Below, piece by piece: positions 1 through 6,294 of a stretch of DNA of 12,690 nt (position 1 is the stretch's first letter; every line of letters starts with the position of its first letter). Location of the stretch: NCBI GenBank assembly GCA_017984035.1, contig JAGOAF010000038.1, positions 1-12,690 on the forward strand, given 5' to 3'. A program made the position numbers and the translations under genes. A model generated the notes under the pieces. It did no database searches. It saw only the letters and a list, made by a program, of their open reading frames with translations, and was not told where the DNA came from. Origin of the DNA: Flavobacterium sp. (lineage in GTDB: Bacteria; Bacteroidota; Bacteroidia; Flavobacteriales; Flavobacteriaceae).

Positions 1-72
1 TCCTATAGCTCAGTTGGTTAGAGCACCTGACTCATAATCAGGTGGTCCCTGGTTCGAGCCCAGGTGGGACCA
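1..72 (+). tRNA. tRNA with CAU anticodon (Ile2 or elongator Met), 5' end cut by window
   Basis: The cloverleaf reads clearly: D stem 8-11/21-24, anticodon stem 26-30/38-42 with a seven-base loop holding CAT at 33-35, T stem 48-52/60-64, and 3' acceptor strand 65-71 with discriminator A at 72. Only five bases of the 5' acceptor strand are present, so two bases lie outside the window. CCA is not encoded. The anticodon stem lacks the three consecutive G:C pairs of initiator tRNA, so fMet is unlikely. Acceptor pairs equivalent to 4-69 and 5-68 are both C:G, which in E. coli are TilS determinants for tRNA-Ile2 (lysidine-modified, reading AUA) and are absent from elongator tRNA-Met. Ile2 is therefore favoured, but Met cannot be excluded. 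Confidence 0.93.
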
Positions 73-85
73 CAACTAACCTCTG

Positions 86-112
86 AAAACCCTTTATTTT
101 AAAGGGTTTTTT
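86..112 (+). terminator. Rho-independent terminator of the tRNA
   Basis: A perfect 10-bp stem (86-95 with 101-110, core ACCCTTT/AAAGGGT) has an AT-rich loop and runs into six T residues at 107-112. It lies 14 bp after the tRNA and would separate it from the downstream cassette. Confidence 0.85.
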
Positions 113-378
113 CATTTTCAAGATTCATTTTTTGTTGTTGTGTACCCTATTGTGTGCCATCATTGTAGGTTTTTACACTTTACTATCTGATACTTTATTT
201 ATGACGTACATTTTCAATATTGTATCATTTGGTTCAGTCAATAAAGGGAAATAACAAGTTAACAAGCTACATAATAATACATTAGTTTTGTAATTCTCCT
301 CTTTCATTTTTTGAAAACAGGGCGACTAATCAAATATTTTTTTATATTTGAAAAAATAAAGAGTTTTCCAAATCCCCT
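113..378. other. AT-rich intergenic region between tRNA and surface cassette
   Basis: No convincing coding frame, RNA gene or insertion sequence is visible in this stretch on either strand. It holds two matches to the Bacteroidota -7 box TAnnTTTG (283-290 and 343-350) and a weak direct repeat of TGTGTACC/TGTGTGCC within 139-160. Its place directly behind a tRNA would suit an integration scar, but no copy of the tRNA 3' end is repeated in the window. Confidence 0.5.
343..350 (+). promoter_or_regulatory. Candidate -7 box for the surface-protein cassette
   Basis: TATATTTG matches the Bacteroidota TAnnTTTG consensus exactly and would start transcription about 20 nt before the ATG at 379. No TTG sits at the expected 17-23 bp upstream (the nearest is at 311-313), so the call rests on the -7 box alone. 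A second match, TAGTTTTG at 283-290, would give a longer leader. Confidence 0.4.
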
Positions 379-858
379 ATGATAAAATTTCTATTCCTAT
401 TAAGTTCCTCATTTATTCACGGACAATTGCTCCATCATCAGTCCATCAGTGCGCAAGGGACATCGCTGAAGTTAAATTCTGGCCTTTTGGTAAGTCAAAC
501 TATCGGTCAGCAAAGTAGTACCGGTACCGTTACAAGTCCTGTAGTTGTTCAGCAAGGATACCAACAAAGCTTTTGGGCCACTTTGATAGACACTTCAACT
601 GTATCCAATTCAATCCAAGTTATTGCATATCCCAATCCGTTTGTAAACATCATCCATTTTCAGTTTTCAAATGGTATTGATGAAACTATATCCGTCTTTA
701 TTTATGATGTTCAAGGACGTGTCTTATTTAATAAAGAACAAAAAGTCACTAATGGCATACTGGAATTAGATTTATCAACATTAGCTAATGCAGCTTATTT
801 AGTTCGTTTGTCGGCAAATGGCGCTACTCATTATTGTAAAATAATTAAGAACTTATGA
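379..858 (+). CDS. Short secreted protein with T9SS type A sorting domain
   Basis: This 159-aa protein has three parts. Residues 1-16 are a signal peptide (MIKFLFLL..., ending HGQ). Residues about 19-66 form a short segment with the pattern HHQSIS.QG ... SQTIGQQS ... QQGYQQSFW, which I recall from other small Flavobacteriia secreted proteins. Residues about 78-159 are a T9SS type A C-terminal sorting domain, shown by YPNPF at 84-88, IYDVQGRVL, LDLSTLANAAYLVRL and the final KIIKNL. In this family the domain directs export through the outer membrane and is usually removed on attachment to the surface. Only about 60 residues would then remain, unusually little for a T9SS cargo. Its stop overlaps the next start as ATGA, which implies translational coupling with the barrel gene. 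Function is unknown; an accessory or anchoring role for the downstream fibre proteins is only inference. Confidence 0.88.
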   Translation: MIKFLFLLSSSFIHGQLLHHQSISAQGTSLKLNSGLLVSQTIGQQSSTGTVTSPVVVQQGYQQSFWATLIDTSTVSNSIQVIAYPNPFVNIIHFQFSNGIDETISVFIYDVQGRVLFNKEQKVTNGILELDLSTLANAAYLVRLSANGATHYCKIIKNL

Positions 859-1460
859 AATTAAAACTGCTTTTAATTAGTTGTGTATTGTGTTTTCAAT
901 TTGGATTATCACAAGAAATGTATTTACATATTGGTAAAAATTTCACAACCTATGATTATAAAAATTCATTTGGCAATTCCAATAGCAATGTTAAAAGTAG
1001 CTCAGGAAACGCTTACGAATTAGGCTATGATCATGGTTTTAAAGATAAATTCACCTATTCTGGTTCTTTAACTTGGAACCAATATAATGCAAAGGGTTCC
1101 AATGGAGTGAGTTTGTATGCCTGGAACACCAATTATGTAGGCATACAAAATGCAATTTCCTATACCGTTTTGAAAACCCGAAATGAATTAGAAATTAAAT
1201 TCAAAGCTGGAATTAATACGTCGATAATTATTAATGGAGAACAGCTTTTAAACAATCGCTATTACGATTTAACCCAATACGATGAGTTCAAAGGACTGAT
1301 CATTCAGCCACTAATTGGGATGCAAGTAAAATATTTAGTTACTGATTATATTAGTCTTAGTTTAAATTATATGCTATCCAAATCGTTGCCAAAAACAGGA
1401 ACAGAAAGTTTGTCTTTTGGAACGAATCAAATGCAATTAGGCTTACATTTCCCCTTATAA
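855..1460 (+). CDS. Small outer-membrane beta-barrel protein
   Basis: The 201-aa product starts with a clear signal peptide (MKLKLLLISCVLCFQFGLSQ, cut before EMY). The rest alternates polar and hydrophobic residues in short strands rich in Tyr, Asn and Gly, such as YELGYDHGF, FTYSGSLTWNQY, YISLSLNYML and the final NQMQLGLHFPL. This suits an eight-stranded-type barrel ending in an aromatic-containing beta-strand. No enzymatic motif, POTRA or OmpA peptidoglycan-binding domain is visible. It overlaps the preceding T9SS-signal gene by four bases and precedes the first fibre gene by 11 bp, so the three are almost certainly co-transcribed. It could be an anchor, a channel or simply a porin-like protein. 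Barrel assignment is by pattern only and the precise family was not recognised. Confidence 0.75.
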   Translation: MKLKLLLISCVLCFQFGLSQEMYLHIGKNFTTYDYKNSFGNSNSNVKSSSGNAYELGYDHGFKDKFTYSGSLTWNQYNAKGSNGVSLYAWNTNYVGIQNAISYTVLKTRNELEIKFKAGINTSIIINGEQLLNNRYYDLTQYDEFKGLIIQPLIGMQVKYLVTDYISLSLNYMLSKSLPKTGTESLSFGTNQMQLGLHFPL

Positions 1461-1471
1461 ATTCAATAACA

Positions 1472-3292
1472 ATGAGAAATCCCTATCTTATAATTTTATT
1501 TTTTGTTGCAGCTTTAGGATATTCACAATCCCATGGCATAAGTTATCAGGCAGTTTTATTAAACCCAAAGGGTGAAGAACTTCCTGGACAAAACAACTCC
1601 TATTCGCCACTTTTAAATAAAGATATTTGCTTGCGTTTTGAAATTAGAAATGCAACCAATCAGCTAGAATACCAAGAAAACATCAATACCAAAACAGATG
1701 CATTTGGAATGGTCAACTTAGTAATTGGCTCAGGAAATCAAACAGGGGGGACAGCGGCTAATTTTAATGCAATTCGCTGGAATACCATTCCGAAAAAATT
1801 AGTGGTTGCATTAGATGCAGAGGGAAATTGCAGCTCGTTTACAGAAATTAGTAATCAAGATTTTACGGGAGTCCCTTTTGCTTTTTCAGCTCAAAATGCC
1901 GAAAACGTAACAGGTGTAGTGGCTATTGCAAATGGAGGAACAAGTGCAACTACCGCTCCTGAAGCAAGATTGAATTTAGGCTTAGGGAATGTAGATAATA
2001 CCTCAGATAATAATAAGCCCATTTCTATAGCAACTCAAACGGCTTTAGATTTAAAGGAGGATAAAAGCAATAAGTCGAATACTATTGTCGCCGATGCTAC
2101 TTCGGATGTAAAATACCCAACAGTAAAAGCAATTAAAGACTATGTAGATGTATACACCACAGCGACACAAACTGCTTTAGATTTAAAGGAGGATAAAAAT
2201 AATAAGTCTACTACTATAGTTGCAGATGCTGCATCAGATGCAAAATATCCAACTGTAAAAGCAATCAAAGACTATGTAGATTCAAAATCAAGTACAGGTA
2301 CTCTTAACTATTTGCCCAAATTTACAAGTACCACTACATTGGGGGATAGTAATATTTATGATAATGGTTCAGAGATCGTTTTTGAAACGGATGTAAAGAT
2401 AAAGGGAATGACTTTAGGCGTAGGTCCTAAATCGATTTCATCTACTGCAACAAATAATATAGTTTTTGGTAAAGATGCATTTAAATTTAATACGGAAGGA
2501 ATTGGGAATATAGCAATTGGTAATAACGCTTTAAAAACAAATCTAACAGGAAGTGATAACATTGCAATTGGAGTTTCTACTTTAAGTTTAAGTCTTTCTG
2601 GAGTAGGAAATACTGCCATTGGGGCAAGTACTTTAAATAGTAGCAAAGGGAGTAATAATACTGGTATTGGAGCTGGAGCTTTAGCGAATATATCTGGATC
2701 TAATCAAAGTGAAATTGGAGATAATAATATTAGTATTGGAAATTATAGTTTAGGCTATATTAATAATGGGACAGAAAATACAGCAATTGGCTATGGAGCA
2801 GGATCTTATGCAGGTTCTGGAACAACTCCGCTAACACTAATCAATAATTCTACTTTTATTGGTTCCAAAGCAAGAGCGAAAAACGCAACGAATGACACCA
2901 ACGAAATCGTAATCGGGTACAATACTGTGGGCTTAGGATCCAACACCACTGTTATAGGGAATGATGCTACTATTTTAACAGCGTTTCACGGGGCCTATAC
3001 TAATTATGCATCTAATGACGCCGCCAGTGCTACCACTATAGATTTTTCAAAAAGCAATATCGCTTATACTGCTGCTCCAGATAATTCAATTACACTGACC
3101 AATCTAAGAGATGGGGGTATTTATTACTTAGCAACAACAGCGACTTCGGTAGCTGATGTTGTATCATTTACAGCTGCTAATTTTACATTCAAGTATATGG
3201 GAACTACAGCAAGAATATCAGGAAAGACACATATGTATCGTTTTGTAGTGGCAGGTACTACGGTGTTTGTTTCAATGGAAAAAGAAAATTAA
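1472..3292 (+). CDS. Secreted fibre/adhesin-like repeat protein, first paralogue
   Basis: The 606-aa protein has these regions in order. Residues 1-19 are a signal peptide (LGYSQ). About 22-140 is the Bacteroidota N-terminal beta domain that opens GISYQAVL and ends VPFAFSA. About 148-185 is the motif NGGTSATT..AR.NLGLGNVDNTSD.NKPIS, as in phage tail fibres. Two direct repeats follow at 188-226 and 232-270 (TQTALDLKEDK ... YPTVKAIKDYVD). About 346-450 is a head of N(T/I)AIG repeats with a mostly 17-residue period, like YadA heads and S74-associated fibres. About 507-602 is a beta-rich C-terminal domain shared with the next gene. There is no YadA anchor, no S74 chaperone motif and no T9SS signal. 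A trimeric fibre on the cell surface is likely; ligand and export route are unknown. Confidence 0.8.
   Translation: MRNPYLIILFFVAALGYSQSHGISYQAVLLNPKGEELPGQNNSYSPLLNKDICLRFEIRNATNQLEYQENINTKTDAFGMVNLVIGSGNQTGGTAANFNAIRWNTIPKKLVVALDAEGNCSSFTEISNQDFTGVPFAFSAQNAENVTGVVAIANGGTSATTAPEARLNLGLGNVDNTSDNNKPISIATQTALDLKEDKSNKSNTIVADATSDVKYPTVKAIKDYVDVYTTATQTALDLKEDKNNKSTTIVADAASDAKYPTVKAIKDYVDSKSSTGTLNYLPKFTSTTTLGDSNIYDNGSEIVFETDVKIKGMTLGVGPKSISSTATNNIVFGKDAFKFNTEGIGNIAIGNNALKTNLTGSDNIAIGVSTLSLSLSGVGNTAIGASTLNSSKGSNNTGIGAGALANISGSNQSEIGDNNISIGNYSLGYINNGTENTAIGYGAGSYAGSGTTPLTLINNSTFIGSKARAKNATNDTNEIVIGYNTVGLGSNTTVIGNDATILTAFHGAYTNYASNDAASATTIDFSKSNIAYTAAPDNSITLTNLRDGGIYYLATTATSVADVVSFTAANFTFKYMGTTARISGKTHMYRFVVAGTTVFVSMEKEN
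2033..2281 (+). repeat. In-frame direct repeat pair in first fibre gene
   Basis: Positions 2033-2149 and 2165-2281 are two 117-bp copies offset by 132 bp (44 codons). Both encode TQTALDLKED(K) ... IVADA.SD.KYPTVKAIKDYVD with only a few substitutions. The repeat lies in the presumed stalk, so gain or loss of a copy would change fibre length without breaking the frame. Confidence 0.85.
2507..2818 (+). repeat. Tandem NTAIG-type head repeats in first fibre gene
   Basis: N(I/T)(A/G/S)IG units begin at residues 346, 363, 380, 396, 419 and 436, giving spacings of 17, 17, 16, 23 and 17. The pattern N.AIG..AL....G fits the left-handed parallel beta-roll of trimeric adhesin heads. The copies are diverged at DNA level. 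Confidence 0.8.
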
Positions 3293-3339
3293 AGATGGCG
3301 AATCTAAAGTATACGCTTCCCTTTATAAAATGTATCAAA

Positions 3340-5550
3340 ATGAAAAAAAGCTATCTAATTTTTTTATTTTTTATTACATCAATTGGATATTCACAATCTA
3401 ATGGAATAAGCTATCAAGCGGCATTGTTGAATCCCAAAGCACCCCAACAAACAGGACAAAACAGTAGTTATGTTCCGCTGTTAGACAAAAATGTTTGTTT
3501 GCGTTTTGAAATTAGAAATGCAGCAAATCAATTGGAATACCAAGAAACCCAAGGTACTAAAACAGATGCTTTTGGCATGGTGAATTTGATTATTGGAAAA
3601 GGAAGTCAAACCGCAGGAACAGCAGCTGATTTTAATAGTATTATTTGGAATTCCACTCCAAAAAAATTAGTGGTGGCTTTGGATACGGAAGGAAATTGCA
3701 GCTCATTTATAGAAATAAGCAATCAAGATTTAACAGGAGTCCCTTTTGCCTTTTCAGCTCAAAATGCTCAAAATGTAATTGGAGTAGTACCTATTATTAA
3801 TGGAGGTACTGGAGCTACTACTGCTGCCGATGCTAGGAAAAACTTAGGTTTGGAAAATCTCAACAATACCTCTGACACTAACAAGCCAGTTTCTATAGCA
3901 ACTCAAACCGCTTTAGATTTAAAAGCGCCATTAATTTCACCCACTTTTACAGGGACAGTTTCAGGGATTGATAAAGCCATGGTTGGATTAAGTAATGTGG
4001 ACAATACCTCAGATGCAAGTAAACCTATTTCTAGCGTTACGCAAGCTGCTTTAGACTTAAAAGAAAGTGTTGCCAATAAAAGTACCGATATTGCAGCAGA
4101 TGCCAATTCTTCTATCAAGTACCCAACAGTAAAAAGTATTAAAGACTATATTGATTCACAATCGAGTACAGGAACAGTTGCGGATGCAACGATTTCTAAC
4201 AAGGGTAAAATTCAATTAGCAGGCGATTTAACAGGTACAGCAACTGCCCCAATTATAGCTAACAATGCCGTTACAGATGCCAAAGTCGCTAATGGCATAA
4301 GCGCATCAAAAGTTGGCTTAGGTAATGTGGACAACACCTCTGATGCTAGTAAGCCTATTTCTTCAGCGACTCAAGCTGCTTTAGATTTGAAAGCACCGTT
4401 GGCTTCGCCCACTTTTACAGGCACCGTTTCCGGAATTGATAAAACCATGATAGGATTAGCAAATGTCGATGATACAAGTGATTTAACCAAGCCGATATCT
4501 ACCTTCACTCAAGCCGCATTGGATTTGAAACAAAATGCTTTGACTAATCCTGTTACGGGAATTGGTACAGTCAATAGTATACCTAAATTTTCAGGAGCTT
4601 CAGCATTAGGCAATTCAAATATTTCAGATAATGGTACTTTAGTTAGTGTAACTACTGATGCCACTTTAAATGGCTTGTCATTAGGTAGGGGTCCTGGTAA
4701 TTTTGACAACAATACTGTATTTGGTAAATCAGCATTATCAGTTAATACTGCAGGGATTAATAATACTGCAATTGGTTTTGAAAGTTTGTTTTCAAACACC
4801 ACGGGAGAATCGAATACAGCCATAGGAATAAATGCGTTGCGTTTAAATACTTTAGGAAAGGCTAACGTTGCAATAGGCATTAATGCTTTAATAAATAATA
4901 CTACTGGCAATAACAATACAGCGGTTGGAGCAGGTGCATTAGTTAACTCTACAGGAAGTAACAACGTAGCTCTTGGACTGAATTCCTTTATAAACCTTTC
5001 TTCAGGTTCAAACAACATAGCTTTAGGGGTTAACGCTGGAAGGTATGCTGGTTCAGCAACAACAACATTAACATCTACCAATAATTCTATTTATTTAGGA
5101 TTTTTAAGTCGCGGACTCAATGCGTCAGGATCAACTAATGAAATCGTTATTGGTAATGATGTGGTTGGTTTGGGTTCTAACTCAACCGTATTAGGAAATA
5201 GTGCAACCACAAAAGCAGCAATTTATGGCAATTTACAAGTTAACGGTGCCTATACTAATACTTCCTCAAATAACGAGGGTACGGATACTACTATAGACTT
5301 TTCATTAAGTAATATTGCTCATACTTCTTCACCTTCTATTAGTATTACGTTAACCAATATTAAAGACGGGGGTACATATTATTTAGCTACTACCGCCACC
5401 ACTGTGTATGATAAAGTGATATTTACGCTGCCTGTTGGATTTACACTCCGCGACATGGGAACTGTTAATCGGACTAATGGCAACGTACATTTATATCGAT
5501 TTGTGGTTGCGGGTACTAATGTGTTTGTAACAATGGCAACAGGTATTTAA
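3340..5550 (+). CDS. Secreted fibre/adhesin-like repeat protein, second paralogue
   Basis: I start this gene at ATG 3340 (736 aa), not at the in-frame ATG 3295, because 3340 gives a signal peptide (MKKSYLIFLFFITSIGYSQ) that aligns with the upstream paralogue, while 3295 adds 15 unrelated residues in front of it. In this numbering, about 21-140 is the GISYQAAL...VPFAFSA domain and about 151-400 is a longer stalk with four (N/D)TSD.(N/S/T)KP(I/V)S...TQ.ALDLK modules. About 475-571 holds six N.A(I/V/L)G repeats of 17 residues (16 once). About 633-733 is the same C-terminal domain, with HLYRFVVAGTNVFVTM. The stalk carries SPTFTGTVSGIDK twice, a phage-tail-like motif. It too lacks a YadA anchor, S74 domain and T9SS signal. 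It follows its paralogue after 47 bp and probably arose by tandem duplication. Confidence 0.8.
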   Translation: MKKSYLIFLFFITSIGYSQSNGISYQAALLNPKAPQQTGQNSSYVPLLDKNVCLRFEIRNAANQLEYQETQGTKTDAFGMVNLIIGKGSQTAGTAADFNSIIWNSTPKKLVVALDTEGNCSSFIEISNQDLTGVPFAFSAQNAQNVIGVVPIINGGTGATTAADARKNLGLENLNNTSDTNKPVSIATQTALDLKAPLISPTFTGTVSGIDKAMVGLSNVDNTSDASKPISSVTQAALDLKESVANKSTDIAADANSSIKYPTVKSIKDYIDSQSSTGTVADATISNKGKIQLAGDLTGTATAPIIANNAVTDAKVANGISASKVGLGNVDNTSDASKPISSATQAALDLKAPLASPTFTGTVSGIDKTMIGLANVDDTSDLTKPISTFTQAALDLKQNALTNPVTGIGTVNSIPKFSGASALGNSNISDNGTLVSVTTDATLNGLSLGRGPGNFDNNTVFGKSALSVNTAGINNTAIGFESLFSNTTGESNTAIGINALRLNTLGKANVAIGINALINNTTGNNNTAVGAGALVNSTGSNNVALGLNSFINLSSGSNNIALGVNAGRYAGSATTTLTSTNNSIYLGFLSRGLNASGSTNEIVIGNDVVGLGSNSTVLGNSATTKAAIYGNLQVNGAYTNTSSNNEGTDTTIDFSLSNIAHTSSPSISITLTNIKDGGTYYLATTATTVYDKVIFTLPVGFTLRDMGTVNRTNGNVHLYRFVVAGTNVFVTMATGI
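3901..4482 (+). repeat. In-frame stalk duplications in second fibre gene
   Basis: Positions 3901-4014 and 4369-4482 are 114-bp copies offset by 468 bp (156 codons) that encode TQ(T/A)ALDLKAPL.SPTFTGTVSGIDK.M.GL.NVD.TSD. A second pair, 3982-4062 and 4312-4392, encodes VGL.NVDNTSDASKPISS.TQAALDLK at an offset of 330 bp. Both offsets are multiples of three, so recombination between copies keeps the frame. Confidence 0.85.
4762..5052 (+). repeat. Tandem NTAIG-type head repeats in second fibre gene
   Basis: Six units with a period of about 51 bp (17 codons, once 16) encode N(T/V/I)A(I/V/L)G..(A/S)L...NTTG-like repeats. They are more regular than in the upstream paralogue. Confidence 0.85.
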
Positions 5551-5645
5551 TTGTTGATGGATTAGCCATCTCTTACAAGAGTGGTATTTACGGGATAGAT
5601 TTTTCACTATCACGATCCCTGTTTAACACGTAGTTTCATTATTTT
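5551..5645. other. Convergent intergenic region, weak hairpin only
   Basis: Two oppositely directed genes end on either side of this stretch. It contains short hairpins (GGGAT 5592-5596 with ATCCC 5615-5619, and GATAG/CTATC nested inside) but no stem followed by a good T run in either direction. No convincing intrinsic terminator is visible for either gene. Confidence 0.4.
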
Positions 5646-6233
5646 TTATCGATTACTATACAATCGACTTACATATTTTCCAATCACATCAAATTCTAAA
5701 TTGACAATAGTGCCCATTTGAAAAGCATTGAAATTTGTATGCTCATATGTGTAAGGAATAATCGCTACGCTAAACTGATTTTTTTTAGAATTGACTACAG
5801 TCAAACTTACTCCGTTAACAGTAATTGAGCCTTTCTCAATAGTGATGTTGTTCAGTGTTTCGTCATACTCAAATGTATAGTGCCAACTACCACCAGCCTC
5901 ATCAATAGCAATACAGGTTGCAGTTTGGTCCACATGGCCTTGAACAATATGACCATCCAAACGATCGCCCAGTTTCATGGCGCGTTCTAAATTGACAGCA
6001 TCGCCTACTTTCCAATGTGATAAATTAGTCTTGTTTATTGTTTCGGCAATAGCAGTTACTGTATAGGCGTTCTCTTTAATGGCAACCACCGTAAGACAAA
6101 CACCGTTATGTGCCACACTTTGGTCAATTTTCAATTCGTCTGTGATATCTGACGCTACGGTAATGTGGACATTATCTTGGTCTTTTTGTATTTCTTGAAC
6201 TCTTCCGAGTGTTTCTATAATCCCTGTAAACAT
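5646..6233 (-). CDS. ribE: Riboflavin synthase, alpha chain
   Basis: The 195-aa enzyme dismutates two 6,7-dimethyl-8-ribityllumazine molecules to riboflavin and an aminopyrimidine, the last step of vitamin B2 synthesis in the cytoplasm. The start is set at the ATG giving MFTGIIE, the family's near-invariant N-terminus; an in-frame ATG 33 bp upstream would add an unconserved extension. Two lumazine-binding domains are visible, each with the internal-repeat signature: HNGVCLTV at 42-49 and VNGVSLTV at 139-146. GDAVNLERA (77-85) and DGHIVQGHVD (93-102) are also typical. Length is close to the usual 200-220 aa. No other rib gene and no FMN riboswitch is seen next to it. The gene is monocistronic here, divergent from pdxA and convergent with the fibre genes. 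The symbol follows one convention; ribC and ribE are both used. Confidence 0.96.
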   Translation of the reverse strand: MFTGIIETLGRVQEIQKDQDNVHITVASDITDELKIDQSVAHNGVCLTVVAIKENAYTVTAIAETINKTNLSHWKVGDAVNLERAMKLGDRLDGHIVQGHVDQTATCIAIDEAGGSWHYTFEYDETLNNITIEKGSITVNGVSLTVVNSKKNQFSVAIIPYTYEHTNFNAFQMGTIVNLEFDVIGKYVSRLYSNR

Positions 6234-6250
6234 TTCTTGTTTTATTTTAC

Positions 6251-6258
6251 TAAATTTG
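6251..6258 (+). promoter_or_regulatory. -7 box of the pdxA promoter
   Basis: TAAATTTG is an exact TAnnTTTG match, predicting transcription from about 6265 and a leader of about 30 nt to the pdxA ATG. No good TTG -33 element is found at normal spacing. Confidence 0.45.
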
Positions 6259-6263
6259 CACTT

Positions 6264-6271
6264 CAAAATTA
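6264..6271 (-). promoter_or_regulatory. -7 box of the riboflavin synthase promoter
   Basis: Read on the minus strand this is TAATTTTG, an exact TAnnTTTG match. It would start transcription at about 6257, some 24 nt before the riboflavin synthase ATG. It is five bases from the opposing pdxA box. Confidence 0.45.
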
Positions 6272-6294
6272 GTAATAAATAACCTCAGGGCAGT

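Noticed and set aside
73..378. Possible integration site of a mobile element behind the tRNA
   Set aside because: No repeat of the tRNA 3' end, integrase or element boundary is present in the window.
3295..3339. Upstream ATG start for the second fibre gene, two bases after the preceding stop
   Set aside because: It puts 15 residues before an intact signal peptide that aligns with the paralogue's N-terminus; the ATG at 3340 is better.
4762..5052. Regular repeats with a 51-bp period resembling a repeat-spacer array
   Set aside because: The period is whole codons within an open frame and the units are diverged protein repeats, so this is not CRISPR.
2356..5081. Long open frames on the minus strand opposite the fibre genes (2356-2646, 3903-4118, 4509-5081)
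   Set aside because: They mirror the repetitive, stop-poor coding strand, have low-complexity Leu/Ala/Pro-rich products, and no start signal or recognisable domain.
6234..6266. Eleven-residue N-terminal extension of riboflavin synthase
   Set aside because: The family begins at MFTGI(I/V)E, and the predicted -7 box at 6264-6271 would overlap the extended start.
6234..6294. FMN riboswitch before riboflavin synthase
   Set aside because: The leader is only about 25-60 bases and lacks the conserved multi-helix FMN element.
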